Shown here: positions 1 to 9,573 of the stretch, in pieces | How the letters are laid out: every line of letters begins with the position of its first letter | Numbering within the stretch: the stretch's first letter is position 1 | DNA from: an uncultured Acetobacteraceae bacterium | Lineage (GTDB): Bacteria > Pseudomonadota > Alphaproteobacteria > Acetobacterales > Acetobacteraceae | Length of the DNA: 43,710 nt | Assembly: GCA_937873095.1 (NCBI GenBank) | Contig: CALMVI010000096.1 | Span: forward strand, 1-43,710 | Direction of reading: 5' to 3' | The notes under the pieces: generated by a model | Told to the model about the DNA's origin: nothing | Seen by the model: the letters and a program-made list of their open reading frames with translations, nothing else | Databases searched by the model: none | Position numbers and translations under genes: made by a program

Positions 1-133
1 TCAGAGTGCACCCCGCGTCGGCAAGCCCGATTCCTATTTGCCCGCCGCCGCTCTAGCTCGCCGCTTTGGGCACGCTGGTACGCTCGTTTGGCGTCTATCG
101 TCTCTCCGACCAAGTAGATCGCCATTGGATTAT

Positions 134-213
134 CCCGCACCTCAGATGCGCGAAAATCCCACACTCGACGCCGGGGAGCAAGAATGTTCCCGCATCTGAA
201 ATGCGCGATAATC
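134..213. repeat. Imperfect 25-nt direct repeat pair
   Basis: Copies at 134-158 and 189-213 match at 21 of 25 positions and start 55 nt apart. The shared core runs CCCGCA, then ATGCGCGA, then AATC. They lie about 390-470 nt upstream of the LysR gene. They could be operator copies or a small duplication; the sequence alone does not decide. No promoter is obvious next to them. Confidence 0.45.
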
Positions 214-290
214 TATCGCGAATTGCCGCCCTTGGAGGACGCAGCCGGCGTGTCCTTGTTCGAACGAGGCCGCAGAGTGTCTGGCCGACC
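202..290 (+). pseudogene. Possible relic of a LysR-type HTH domain
   Basis: In one plus-strand frame this stretch reads LEDAAGVSLFERGRR (about 229-273). That is the typical end of a LysR DNA-binding helix region, and it resembles LEDELGFALFERAKSG in the intact LysR gene just downstream. No HTH start precedes it and no effector domain follows, so if it is real it is a fragment. It may be the remnant of an older regulator copy next to the current one. The match is short and the call is tentative. Confidence 0.3.
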
Positions 291-601
291 AATGGCGCGT
301 TTCTTGACGGAAAAGCCCTCCATACCGATTTCTCCAAAGTGGACGGCGTCGCCCTGCGACGATGCCACTTGGCGAATGGGTTGCACCGGCACCAGGTGCG
401 GTTCGCGCAGGAGGCCAGCCACGGGGGACAGCGGGCACGCGAGCACTGCAACTGACTGAGCCGGGCGACCAAACGAAAGGGTCGTCACATGTTTGGCACA
501 GATCGAGGCTTATCCTCTCACCGTTTCCGAGCTGCTCTAGCCAGAAATTCTGCGAATGGCGGGCGCCCAGTAGCTGGATTGCTGGCCCAGGGAGCGCGCT
601 G

Positions 602-1492
602 ATGATGGACATCGTCGACCTGAGATATCTGGCCGCGGCTGCCAACGCTGGCAATTTCGGCCGAGCTGCGAAGTCGCTCGGCCTTGATACCTCGACGATC
701 AGCCGTCGTATCGGCCGGCTTGAGGACGAGTTGGGATTTGCCCTGTTCGAGCGGGCGAAGAGCGGCGTGCATCTCACGGCGGGCGGCCAGCCGCTGATGG
801 GTCATGTGAACCGTACCCTGGCTGAATTCGACGCCGTGGTCCGGGCGGCCGGCGAGACGGGTTCAGGAAATATCGGCGCGATCCGGCTCGGCGTGCGGCT
901 GCCACCCGTCGGTGAGCCACTGGTCAGCCTGCTGGCGGGCTGGCGGGAGCGGCACCCCAATGTCGCGCTCACCATAGCCGAGATGACCGAGCCGGCCATG
1001 GCCAAAGCCCTGGAGCTCCGCCGCCTGGATGTCGGACTGATCACCAGCTTCACGCCCTGTGGCAGCGCGGCAAGCATGCCGCTCTATGTCGAACGCCTAG
1101 TCGCGGCGGTGCCGCACGACCACGCCCTGGCCGTACGCAAGTCCGTCGAGTGGGCCGATCTCCGGGACGAGGATCTCCTGATTCAAGAATGGGACGAGAG
1201 CCAAGCGACGCGGGAACTCTACGCGTCGCTGCTGGGCCAGAGCGTCCGGTTCTCAGCGCACGCCGCGAGCAAGCAGAGCGTTTTCGCGCTCGTCGCCGCG
1301 GGATTCGGCGTGACGTTGGCGACCGTGAGCCAGGCCACGGTTAGCGTGCCGGGCGTGGTGTTCCGGCCGATCGCGGAGACGAACGCGTGCTTGCAGATCG
1401 ACCTGGTCTGGCGACCCGAGCTGGAGGATGCGGCCGTCGGCCGCTTTGTCGCCTACCTCCGCGACGAGACCCGTTCACGGCGCCTTGTCTGA
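602..1492 (+). CDS. LysR-family transcriptional regulator
   Basis: A 296-residue protein of normal LysR length. An N-terminal winged helix-turn-helix (about residues 1-60, with STISRRIGRLEDELGFALFE) is followed by a substrate-binding-like effector domain. I chose the ATG at 602 because it gives the usual family N-terminus (MMDIVDLRYLAAAANAGNF); the frame stays open further upstream but that extension looks non-coding. It is the only plus-strand gene beside the minus-strand trb operon, and its 3' end overlaps the DUF2274 gene by 18 nt in convergent orientation. LysR regulators at this end of trb operons are common in this ICE type, so control of transfer genes is a reasonable inference. The inducer is unknown. 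Confidence 0.9.
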   Translation: MMDIVDLRYLAAAANAGNFGRAAKSLGLDTSTISRRIGRLEDELGFALFERAKSGVHLTAGGQPLMGHVNRTLAEFDAVVRAAGETGSGNIGAIRLGVRLPPVGEPLVSLLAGWRERHPNVALTIAEMTEPAMAKALELRRLDVGLITSFTPCGSAASMPLYVERLVAAVPHDHALAVRKSVEWADLRDEDLLIQEWDESQATRELYASLLGQSVRFSAHAASKQSVFALVAAGFGVTLATVSQATVSVPGVVFRPIAETNACLQIDLVWRPELEDAAVGRFVAYLRDETRSRRLV

Positions 1493-1714
1493 CGCCGGCG
1501 CGGGTCGCCGGAGCTTCGCGAAGGCGCGATCCGTCGCCATGAAGCGGGCAATCATAGGGGCGATCAGCTTTGCCGGGTCGGGTGCGCCCTGACCGGTCTC
1601 GCGCGCCAGCACCTGGCCGTAGGCGACGAGATCGCGGTGTATGGCCGCCGGCAGTTCGACGGTGAGTTTGACCGGCTTGTCATCGTCGATGGCGCCGAGC
1701 TTCAACTTGGCCAT
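1475..1714 (-). CDS. DUF2274 small protein at the end of the trb operon
   Basis: 79 residues, starting MAKLKLGAIDDDKPVKLTVE. The pattern of a lysine-rich start, a PAAIHRDLVAYG helix and a second helical stretch matches DUF2274 proteins, which usually follow trbI in these elements. The first half resembles a ribbon-helix-helix fold, so DNA binding is possible but unproven. Its ATG lies 9 nt after the trbI stop. It is probably co-transcribed with trbI as the last operon gene. Confidence 0.8.
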   Translation of the reverse strand: MAKLKLGAIDDDKPVKLTVELPAAIHRDLVAYGQVLARETGQGAPDPAKLIAPMIARFMATDRAFAKLRRPAPASDKAP

Positions 1715-1723
1715 AGTCAGTCC

Positions 1724-2896
1724 TCAGCTCTGGTAGGGTTCGAGAACGAGGTCGTGGGTCACCAGCACTCGCACCGGAAAGCCCGGCCGAATGGTGATGG
1801 TCGGCTGCACGTTCAGTGATCGGCCGACCACCTGCTCGCCAACCTGGCTGAAGCTCTGCGAGGCGCCCTGGCGGATGGCCTGGACGAGGGAGTTCTCGTT
1901 ATCGCTGGTGCCGGCCTCGGAGCCGACGCTGAGCAGGGTCGAGAGGATCGCCGCCTTGAACAGCATGCCCCAGTGGTTATCGACCTGGTCCTCCAGGCCG
2001 GCATAGCCCTCCGGGTCGGCGCCGGGCTGGCGCTCAAGAACGATCGACCGTCCGTTCGGCATGATCAGGCGGTTCCAGACCAGCAGCGCCCGGGATTGGC
2101 CGAAGGCCACCTGGGCGTCGTATTGGCCGACAAGCCGGGCGCCCTGCGGGATCAGCAGAATGCGACCGGTCGGACTGTCATAGACGTTCTCGGTGACTTG
2201 CGCGGTGACCTGGCCGGGCAGATCGGAACGCAGCCCCGTCAGCAGCGACGCCGCGATCACCGCGCCGGCCTGGAGGATATTGGTGCTGGCCGGCGCCTCG
2301 ACGCGATCGGGGCTGACCGTCCGCCGATCGACGTTGCCGTTCAGGAAGGCGAGCTTATGGTCCTGGGAGGTCAGGCCCGGCGATCCCGCAGCGTTGGGCA
2401 CGGCGCCAGGCAGTGCCGCCGCCGCCGGAACGACGGCGGAAACGGTTTGCCCGGCGTTGGTCGTCGCGAACAGATGGCTCGTGCGCGCGGCCTCCTGCTC
2501 CTGCGCGATACGCTGCTGCTCAGGGCTTGGCCCCGTAGCGGGCTGCGGCATCCCTGGCGCGGCCGTGCCGGCATTCACCATGGGTCGCCCCAGGTCGCCG
2601 GGCAGCGGCGGTCCGAGCTGCGGTGCATTGTGCGGCAAGCCGGTGTAGTCGCGAGGGAGGTTGGCCAGCCCGTCCGGCGTCGTGCGGTTGCTGGTGTTGT
2701 AGAGTTCGGACCCGCCGGTCTGATGCTGGGGCCGCAGAGCGAAGAACAGAGCGCCACCGATGCCGACGGCAGCCACGGTGCCCAGGCCTAGCAGCACCTT
2801 GCGCGACAGACGGGTGACCGGCGCGCGGCTCGGGCGAAGGCGCATCTCGACCGCCGGCCGCCGGTCGCCGCTCGCATCGTTCGCGCCCTCGGTCAC
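1724..2896 (-). CDS. trbI: TrbI, VirB10-like T4SS channel protein
   Basis: 390 residues. VirB10/TrbI proteins bridge inner and outer membranes in the type IV secretion core complex. Visible here are a short cytoplasmic start, one membrane helix at about 34-56 (VLLGLGTVAAVGIGGALFFA), a Pro/Gly/Gln-rich periplasmic linker (about 60-180) and a C-terminal TrbI beta-barrel domain containing LLTGLRSDLPGQVTAQV and GEQVVGRSLNVQPTI. Length is normal. The start codon overlaps the trbG stop (ATGA), so the two are translationally coupled. No lesion was found. Confidence 0.95.
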   Translation of the reverse strand: MTEGANDASGDRRPAVEMRLRPSRAPVTRLSRKVLLGLGTVAAVGIGGALFFALRPQHQTGGSELYNTSNRTTPDGLANLPRDYTGLPHNAPQLGPPLPGDLGRPMVNAGTAAPGMPQPATGPSPEQQRIAQEQEAARTSHLFATTNAGQTVSAVVPAAAALPGAVPNAAGSPGLTSQDHKLAFLNGNVDRRTVSPDRVEAPASTNILQAGAVIAASLLTGLRSDLPGQVTAQVTENVYDSPTGRILLIPQGARLVGQYDAQVAFGQSRALLVWNRLIMPNGRSIVLERQPGADPEGYAGLEDQVDNHWGMLFKAAILSTLLSVGSEAGTSDNENSLVQAIRQGASQSFSQVGEQVVGRSLNVQPTITIRPGFPVRVLVTHDLVLEPYQS

Positions 2897-3879
2897 GATT
2901 GCGGCCTCCCGTCAGTGCGAACGATGCGGACCTTCTGCTGATGTTCGCCGCCGAGCCGCAGCTCGGCCGCCGCGAACAGCCGGTCGACGATCATGTGGTT
3001 GCCGCGCACCCGGTAGTTCACCAGTTCGGCGCCGCCCTCCGCGCCGATGACCCAGAGCGGCGGCATCTCGCCCTGGCCGATGCCGGACGGGAATTCGATG
3101 AAGACCTGGCGCCCGTCATCGAAGGCGCGCAGCGGCCGCCAGGCTGGATCGTCCCCCTCGATCCGATACCGGAAATTGAGCGCACCGATATCGACGCCGG
3201 ACGCGATCGGCGCCGCCTGATCGGCGGCGGCGTTCTGCCGGCGCAGCGCGATGAGCTGATCCTGCGGGTAGGCCCAGGAGACCGACGCCATATAGGTCTT
3301 CTCAGCCGAGCGGAGTTCGAGGTGGTAGGTCCGGCGATCGGTGTTGATCACCAGGTTGGTGACGAGATCCGGCCGGGTGGGCTTGACCAGGATATGCACC
3401 CGCTTGGTGGCGCCCGACCCGCTCTCGGTGTCGCCAATGATCCAGCGCACCGTGTCGCCAGCGGCAACCGGGCCGGTGCCGACGAGCTGCTCGCCGGCTT
3501 CGAGGGCGATGTCGGTGATTTCGCCAGGCGCGGCGTAGAGCTGATAGAGGGCACCGTCAGAGAACGGATAGACTTGCACGGCATCGATGTAGCCGGCCCG
3601 TGTTGGCTGCACGCGAGCGGCACCATTGGCCTGATCCACGCGGACGCGCGGATCGACCGCCTCCGGCGGCGCGGTCCTCGCGCCGGGGATCGGCTTGAGC
3701 TGACCAGGCAGCGGCAGAGGCTGCGGCAACTGGACGATCTCCACCGGCTTCGGCGGATCGGGCGTCAGCACCGCCTGTTTCGGCGTGTCGTCGTATTTGA
3801 TCTCCGGCGGCTTCCAGGTGGAACAGGCGCCGAGCGACGTGCCGGCAAGCAGAAGGATTGCGAGGGGCGCTGTGCGCAT
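2893..3879 (-). CDS. trbG: TrbG, VirB9-like T4SS outer-membrane core protein
   Basis: 328 residues. The N-terminus is a lipoprotein signal: a hydrophobic stretch, then LAGTSLGAC with Cys as the lipidation site near residue 19. The middle and C-terminal parts match VirB9/TrbG, including YPFSDGALYQLYAAPGEITD, which begins the conserved region. Such proteins form the outer part of the secretion pore with TrbI. The start overlaps the trbF stop by one base (TGATG) and the end overlaps the trbI start. The reading frame is intact. Confidence 0.94.
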   Translation of the reverse strand: MRTAPLAILLLAGTSLGACSTWKPPEIKYDDTPKQAVLTPDPPKPVEIVQLPQPLPLPGQLKPIPGARTAPPEAVDPRVRVDQANGAARVQPTRAGYIDAVQVYPFSDGALYQLYAAPGEITDIALEAGEQLVGTGPVAAGDTVRWIIGDTESGSGATKRVHILVKPTRPDLVTNLVINTDRRTYHLELRSAEKTYMASVSWAYPQDQLIALRRQNAAADQAAPIASGVDIGALNFRYRIEGDDPAWRPLRAFDDGRQVFIEFPSGIGQGEMPPLWVIGAEGGAELVNYRVRGNHMIVDRLFAAAELRLGGEHQQKVRIVRTDGRPQS

Positions 3880-4558
3880 CAGCCGAGTTCCTTTGACCAG
3901 TTGAGGGCATGGACGTAGACGCCGAGCGGGTTCTTCTTCAGCCGATCGGCGTCGGTCGGCGGCTGCACCACGATGGTGAGGATCGCGCTCCAGCGCTCGG
4001 TGGCTGCCAGCGCGTCATCGACGTAGCGCCGCTCGGTCCAGGCGACGCGGAAGCTGTCGGCGGAGGCGCGGATGACGCTGGAGACCTCGACCGCAACCTG
4101 GGTCTTGCCGACCTTGGAGAAGGGATCGCTCGTGCGCGCGTAATCGTTCAGCGCCAGCGCGCCCTTGTCGGTGACGTAGTTGTAAGCATCGAGCCAGTCC
4201 TGCCGCAGCACCACGGGATCGGCCGGATGCTGCGCACCTCCTGGACGAAGCGGGCCAGATGCCAGGCGATCTGTGGATCGGTCGGCTGAAAGTCGGCGGT
4301 CGCCGGCGAGACCGCCTGGGCCTGGCCGAGTTTGTCGACCTGCACTACCCAGGGCGTGATGGTCCCGCGCGCCGACTGCCAGACCAGGCCGCCGGCAAGC
4401 GCGCCGCTGAGGGCAAGGGCGCCGAAGAAGGCGAAGCGCCAGTTCTTCGCCTGGACGCGAGCGGAGCCGATGCGGTCGTCCCAGACCTGGCCGGCGCGCT
4501 GGTAGGGCGTCTCGGGTTCGGGCGTCCTGCCGTAGCGGACGATGGGCCTTCGGAACAT
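3879..4558 (-). pseudogene. trbF: TrbF, VirB8-like protein, frameshifted
   Basis: The true start is the ATG at 4558 (MFRRPIVRYGRTPEPETPYQ), giving the usual TrbF N-terminus and one membrane helix (FFGALALSGALAGGLVW). The frame is lost near 4220-4228: after LARFVQEVRSI it becomes nonsense, while an adjacent frame continues with DPVVLRQDWLDAYNYVTD to the normal C-terminus at 3879. One missing base explains this. VirB8-like proteins nucleate the secretion complex at the inner membrane, so the break should abolish assembly if real. It could also be a sequencing error. Gene order (trbL before, trbG after) is normal. Confidence 0.9.
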
Positions 4559-4561
4559 GGA

Positions 4562-5836
4562 TCACTCCCCTTCGGACAGGTCGATGCCGCTGCCACTCGA
4601 CGGATGGTCGCCGGAGCGGATCGCCTGATGGGCGGCGTTGGCGCCGCGGCTGATGGATTGATTGCGCTGCATCCGGCGCGCCCAGGCGGGCGGGTTGAAG
4701 GCTTCGGCCTGACTGGAACCACTGGGAGCGCCAGCTCCCGACCCTTGTCCCGTCAAGGCCCGCCCGCCAGCGGCGAAGCTTTCGCGCATGCTGGCGGCGG
4801 CACGCCGCAGCGGACTCATCGCGGCGGAGCCGGCGGCCTCCGCGACGCCGGACATGCCACCGGCGCGGTAAGCCGTGGTGGCCGCACCCGCGATCGACGC
4901 GCCGCCGCGCGCGGCGCCAGCCACGGCACCGCCGGCGGCACCAATAGCGCCGACGCCACCGGCCAGAACCCCTGCGCCCGCAGCGCCAAAGCCAGCCACG
5001 GCAAGACCGGTGCCGACAGCGGCGCCCGCGCCAAGCTGCGGGCCGCCGGCGATCAGGCCGTTGGCGATGCCCGGGCCGTATATCGACAGGCCCAGCAGCG
5101 CCAGCGAGGCGAGGATCAGCGTCAGCGCGTCGGAGATGGTCGGCGGATTGTTGAAGCCGTTCGTGAACTGGCCAAAGATCGTCGAACCGATGCCTACGAT
5201 CACGGCCAGCACCAGAATTTTCACACCGGACGAAACAACGTTGCCGAGCACCTTCTCTGCGAGGAAGGCGGTGCGCCCGAACAGGCCGAACGGCACCAGC
5301 ACGAAACCGGCGAGCGTGGTCAGCTTGAATTCAATCAGGCTGACGAAGAGCTGGATCGCCATGATGAAGAAGCTGATGACGACGATCATCCAGGCGACGA
5401 GCAGGATGATGATCTGCACCAAATTCGCGAAGACGCTGGTGAACCCCATCATTCCGGAGATCGAGGTCAGGATGGGCTTGCCGGCGTCGTTGCCGACCTG
5501 GGCGAGCTTGCCGGGTTGCAGAAGCTGCGCCGCGTTCATCGTGCCGCCGCCCGCCTCGATGCCAAGCCCAGCGAAAGAATTATAGATGACGCCGGCAAGG
5601 TTGTTGTAGTTGCCGATGATGAAGGCGAAGACGCCGATATAGAGGGTCTTCTTGATCAGCCGGGCGAGCACATCCTCGTCGGGCGCCAACGCCCAAAACA
5701 GCCCGGCGAGCGTGATGTCGATGCCAATCAGAACGCCGGCGAGCCAGCGCACGTCGCCCTGCACGAGGCCGAAGCCCGAATCGATATATTGCGTGAAGGT
5801 CCCGAGGAACTCGTCGATGACGCCAGTGCCGCCCAT
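4562..5836 (-). CDS. trbL: TrbL, VirB6-like polytopic membrane protein
   Basis: 424 residues, starting MGGTGVIDEFLGTFTQYIDS. This ATG is preferred over upstream in-frame codons because the sequence before it is trbK read in another frame. Several hydrophobic segments (for example LAGVLIGIDITLAGLFWAL and VAWMIVVISFFIMAIQLFV) form the TrbL/VirB6 domain. The C-terminal third is a low-complexity Ala/Gly-rich tail with repeated AGAA/GAAG. The protein is an inner-membrane channel part of the mating-pair apparatus. It is intact and lies between trbK and trbF, only 3 nt from the trbF start. Confidence 0.93.
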   Translation of the reverse strand: MGGTGVIDEFLGTFTQYIDSGFGLVQGDVRWLAGVLIGIDITLAGLFWALAPDEDVLARLIKKTLYIGVFAFIIGNYNNLAGVIYNSFAGLGIEAGGGTMNAAQLLQPGKLAQVGNDAGKPILTSISGMMGFTSVFANLVQIIILLVAWMIVVISFFIMAIQLFVSLIEFKLTTLAGFVLVPFGLFGRTAFLAEKVLGNVVSSGVKILVLAVIVGIGSTIFGQFTNGFNNPPTISDALTLILASLALLGLSIYGPGIANGLIAGGPQLGAGAAVGTGLAVAGFGAAGAGVLAGGVGAIGAAGGAVAGAARGGASIAGAATTAYRAGGMSGVAEAAGSAAMSPLRRAAASMRESFAAGGRALTGQGSGAGAPSGSSQAEAFNPPAWARRMQRNQSISRGANAAHQAIRSGDHPSSGSGIDLSEGE

Positions 5837-5841
5837 CGCGA

Positions 5842-6123
5842 CTACCGACCCTCCTGCGCCGGCGTTTCGTTGAAGAAGCGGCGGCGGTTTTCGGCCCAAG
5901 CCGCCTGGCAGGCGGCATCGTTCTCCGCCGCCATGCCGAGCGTCTGGCAATGCGCCATAGCTGCCGCCAATGGATCGGGACGAGATGACGCCGAAGATGT
6001 TGGCAAAGGCCGTGGCGCGCCCTGGCGATGAAACTGCACAGCCGCTGCGATGATCGTGGCGGCAACCAGCACGCATCCCGCCGCACGGCCGATGGCCGGG
6101 ATATTGAACAGCCGGCCGCGCAT
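5842..6123 (-). CDS. trbK: TrbK-alt, putative entry-exclusion protein
   Basis: 93 residues from the ATG at 6123, which overlaps the trbJ stop by one base (TGATG); a TTG codon just before is less likely. It has a single N-terminal membrane segment (GRAAGCVLVAATIIAAAVQF), then a short periplasmic region with two Cys residues (AHCQTLGMAAENDAACQAAW). This layout, and the position between trbJ and trbL, match the alternative TrbK family of alphaproteobacterial elements. Such proteins reduce uptake of a second copy of the element; that role is inferred from the family. Confidence 0.82.
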   Translation of the reverse strand: MRGRLFNIPAIGRAAGCVLVAATIIAAAVQFHRQGAPRPLPTSSASSRPDPLAAAMAHCQTLGMAAENDAACQAAWAENRRRFFNETPAQEGR

Positions 6124-6865
6124 CAATGGAACATCTGCGCGTTGCCAGGCTGATAGCCGGCGCCATAATTCAGGAAGTTCTGCATCTGCTGCTGGCCCTG
6201 CGCCTCGCTTTCCAGCCGGCCGGCATTGTCGAGGCTTTGCGCCCGCGCCATCGCAGCGATGACGCCCGTGAGATCGGCGAGCTGCTGCGCCGCGAGGCCC
6301 ATGATCTGGTTGCCGGACTGCGCGGCCTGGAGCGCGCCGCTTGCCGACTGGCTGGAGGATATCAGCGTGCTGATCTGCGTCTGCGCGTTCTGGAGGTTCT
6401 GCACCACGCCCGCCTGGACGTGCATCGAATCCTGATAGCCAGCGCGCGCGTTCTGCCAGCGCGTTTGCGCATCGGCGAGCATTTGCGTGCTGGATGTCGA
6501 TCCCGAATAGCTCTGCGGATAGACCTGAGTGAAAGCCTGGTCGATTGTCGTGACACTATAAGCGATATTCTGCGCCTGCATGAGCAGTTGTTCGGTGCGC
6601 TGGATCGACGCTTCGAGCTGGGCGAGCGACGAATACGGCAGGCTCGCCAGGTTTTTGGCCTGGTTGATCAGCATGGTGGCCTGGTTTTCCAGGCTCTGGA
6701 TATTCTGGTTCACCTGCTGCAACTCACGTGCAGCCGTCAGCACATTCTGGGAAAATTGGTCGGATCATAGACGATCCATTGCGCCCGCGCCGGGACATTC
6801 GCCGTGGCGAACGTGATCATGGCAACGCCAGCCGCGAGCACGGCGCGAAAACCATAGCCGCTCAT
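6123..6865 (-). pseudogene. trbJ: TrbJ, VirB5-like protein, frameshifted
   Basis: The gene starts at the ATG at 6865 (MSGYGFRAVLAAGVAMITFA), a signal peptide ending near ARAQ; the ATG overlaps the trbE stop (ATGA). The frame reads IVYDPTNF and is then lost at 6749-6755, in a GGGAAAA run on the plus strand. The adjacent frame resumes with VLTAARELQQVNQNIQSLEN, the conserved TrbJ helical domain, and continues to 6123. One missing base in the homopolymer explains it. TrbJ/VirB5 is a periplasmic, pilus-associated protein. A homopolymer lesion is also typical of sequencing error. Confidence 0.9.
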
Positions 6866-9294
6866 AATGGCACCTCCGAATTTTGGTTGAGCATGTCGGC
6901 CGCCCAATGCAGCCCTTTGGAGCGCAGCCATGCAGCGGCGAACCCAGACTTGCCGACCTCGGCAATGATTGCGCCGATGGCGGCCTGGTCGGTCTTCGAG
7001 GAGGCGGCGGTGAAGGCGAGCGCCACCTCGGAGAGGCCCAGCTTGAACAGCCGATTGCCGCGCCGCGACTGGCAGTAATAGTCGCGCTTCGGCGCCGAGC
7101 GGCTGAGGATCTCGATCTGCCGATCGTTCAGACCGAAGCGGCGATAGATGGTCGCGATCTGCGGTTCGAGCGCGCGCTCATTCGGCAGGAACAGCCGCGT
7201 CGGACAGCTTTCGATAATCGCAGGCGCGATAGCGCTGCCGTCGATATCCGCCAGCGACTGAGTCGCGAAGATGACGCTCGCATTCTTCTTCCGCAACGTC
7301 TTCAGCCATTCGCGCAATTGACCGGCGAACCCTTTGTCGTCGAGTGCGAGCCAGCCCTCGTCGATGATCAGCAGCGTGGGTCGGCCGTCGAAGCGATCCT
7401 CGATGCGGTGGAACAGGTAGGACAGCACGGCGGGCGCGGCGCCAGCGCCGATCAGGCCTTCGGTCTCGAACGCCTGCACATCCGCCTCGCCGAGACGCTC
7501 GGTCTCGGCATCTAGCAGCCGCCCTCAAGGCCCGTTCAGCGTGTAGGGCTGCAAGGCCTGCTTCAGCGCGTTGGACTGCAGCAGGACAGAGAGGCCGGTG
7601 ATGGTCCGTTCCGCAACCGGTGCAGACGCGAGCGATGTCAGGGCGGACCATAAATGCTCCTTCAGTTCCGGGGTTACCGTGACCGACTCACGCGCCAGCA
7701 GGGCCGCGACCCAATCTGCGGCCCAGGCGCGATCGCCGGCGTCGTCGATCCGTGACAGCGGTTGGAGGGCGACGGGCTCGGTGATGTCGTCGGCCAACGC
7801 GCCGCCGAGGTCGTGCCAATCCCCGCCCATCGACAAAGCGGCGGCGCCGATAGAGCCGCCGAAATCGAAGGCGAAGATTTGCGCGCCAGTATAGCGGCGG
7901 AACTGGAGCGCCATCAGCGCCAGCAACACACTCTTGCCGGCGCCGGTCGGGCCTACGATCAGCGTGTGGCCGACATCGCCAACATGCAGCGAGAACCGGA
8001 ACGGGGTGGAGCCTTCGGTTCGCGCGAAGAACAGCGGCGGGCCGCCAAAATGCTCATCCCGTTCCGGTCCGGCCCAGACAGCCGAGAACGGCATCATGTG
8101 CGCGAGATTGAGCGTCGAGACCGGCGGCTGGCGGACATTGGCGTAGACGTGGCCAGGCAACGATCCGAGCCATGCCTCGATGGCGTTCACCGTCTCGCGC
8201 ATGCAGGTGAAGTCGCGGCCCTGGATGGTCTTCTCGACCAAGCGCAGGCGTTCCTCCGCGACGCGAGGATCGGCATCCCAGACGGTAATGGTGGCCGTGA
8301 CATAGGCCTGGCCGACCAGATCGGAACCGAGTTCCTGGAGCGCCTGATCGGCGTCCAGCGCCTTGGTGGCGGCGTCGCTGTCCATCAGGACGGACGCCTC
8401 GTTGGTCATGACCTCCTTCAGGATCGCCATGATCGATTTGCGCTTGGCGAACCATTGCCGACGGATGCGGCCGAGCACCTTGGTGGCGTCGGTCTTGTCC
8501 ATGCAGATGGCGCGGGTGGACCAGCGATAGGGAAACGCCAGCCGGTTCAGATCGTCGAGCAGGCCCGGCCAGGTGCGCGACGGGAAGCCCATGATAGTGA
8601 GCGTGCGCAGATGCGCGCTGCCGAGCCGCGGTTCGAGGCCGCCGGTTAGCTCCTCGTCCACCAGGATGGCGTCCAGGTGCATCGGGGTTTCGGGAACGCG
8701 GACGCGCTGCCGGCGGGTCGAAATGCAGGAATGCAGATAGGTCAGCGTCTCGGGATCATCGAGCCACTCGGCCTCCGGCATGAAGCCCTCGATCAGCGCC
8801 AGCACCCGGTCCGTGCGATCGACAAAGCCGGCGAGCGCCGCGCGCCAATCGGCGCCGTCGCGGGCGCGGCCTTCATAGAGCCAAGCCTCGGCGCGGGCGG
8901 CGTCCTCCGCCGGCGGCAGCCAAACGAGCGTCAGAAAATACCGGCTTTCGAAATGGGCTCCTTCTTCTTCGAACTGCGCCCGGCGTTCGGCATCGACCAG
9001 ACGCGAGGCGGCGTCCGGGAAGTCGCTTTCCGCGTAGCGGTTGGCCGGAAGTCGCTGCGCCTCGATGAAGATCGCCCAGCCCGAGCCGAGGCGGCGTAGG
9101 GCGTTGTTGAGGCGCCCGGTGATGGCGACCAGTTCCGCCGGCGTCGCGGAGTCCAGGTCTGGCCCGCGGAACCGCGCCGTGCGCTGGAACGAGCCGTCCT
9201 TGTTGAGGATGACGCCCTTCTCGACCAGCGCCGCCCAGGGCAGGAAGTCGGACAGGCTCTGGCTGCGGTGCCGGTATTCGGCGAGGTTCATCAT
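6862..9294 (-). pseudogene. trbE: TrbE, VirB4-like T4SS ATPase, interrupted by in-frame TGA
   Basis: The two parts are in one frame and together give 810 codons, the usual TrbE length. The N-terminal part (9294-7525) carries Walker A (VGPTGAGKSVLLA, residues 448-460) and ends LQPYTLNGP. A TGA at 7527-7525 follows, then the frame continues GRLLDAETERLGEADV, with Walker B (LLIIDEGWLALDD). The TGA replaces what I would expect to be an aromatic residue; TGG to TGA would be one transition. This is a nonsense change, not an indel. VirB4 ATPases power assembly of the apparatus, and separating Walker A from Walker B should inactivate it unless the stop is read through. Confidence 0.93.
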
Positions 9295-9303
9295 GGCGCT
9301 ACC

Positions 9304-9573
9304 TCACGCCACCAAATGCTGCGGGTAGCGCAGGTGCCGGCGCACGATATCGACAAAGGCGGGGTCGCGCTTGGCGGCCCAGACGGCGGCTAGATGGCCG
9401 ATCAGCCAGATGGCGGCGCCGACGATCCAAAGCCGCAATCCTAAGCCCACGGCGGCGGCGAGCGTACCGTTCAGGATCGCCACGGCGCGCGGCGCGCCGC
9501 CGAGCAGGATCGGCTCGGTGAGCGCGCGATGGACCGGCGCGTAGAACCCGGGGATCGCTTCGGCTTGGTCCAT
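9304..9573 (-). CDS. trbD: TrbD, VirB3-like membrane protein
   Basis: 89 residues from the ATG at 9573, which overlaps the trbC stop (TGATG). It begins MDQAEAIPGFYAPVHRALTE, the conserved TrbD/VirB3 opening (a motif like IPxxxPVHRALTxP), followed by a membrane hairpin (AVAILNGTLAAAVGLGLRLW, then AAIWLIGHLAAVW). It acts with the VirB4-like ATPase TrbE at the inner membrane. It ends 9 nt before trbE and is intact. Confidence 0.92.
   Translation of the reverse strand: MDQAEAIPGFYAPVHRALTEPILLGGAPRAVAILNGTLAAAVGLGLRLWIVGAAIWLIGHLAAVWAAKRDPAFVDIVRRHLRYPQHLVA

Noticed and set aside
1973-3918. Long plus-strand frames opposite trbI and trbG
   Set aside because: They are antisense shadows of high-GC genes, Arg/Ala/Gly-rich with no motif and no ribosome-binding site.
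4259-6031. A 590-codon plus-strand frame opposite trbL and trbK
   Set aside because: Antisense to clearly identified trb genes; the composition is repetitive and charged, typical of a shadow frame.
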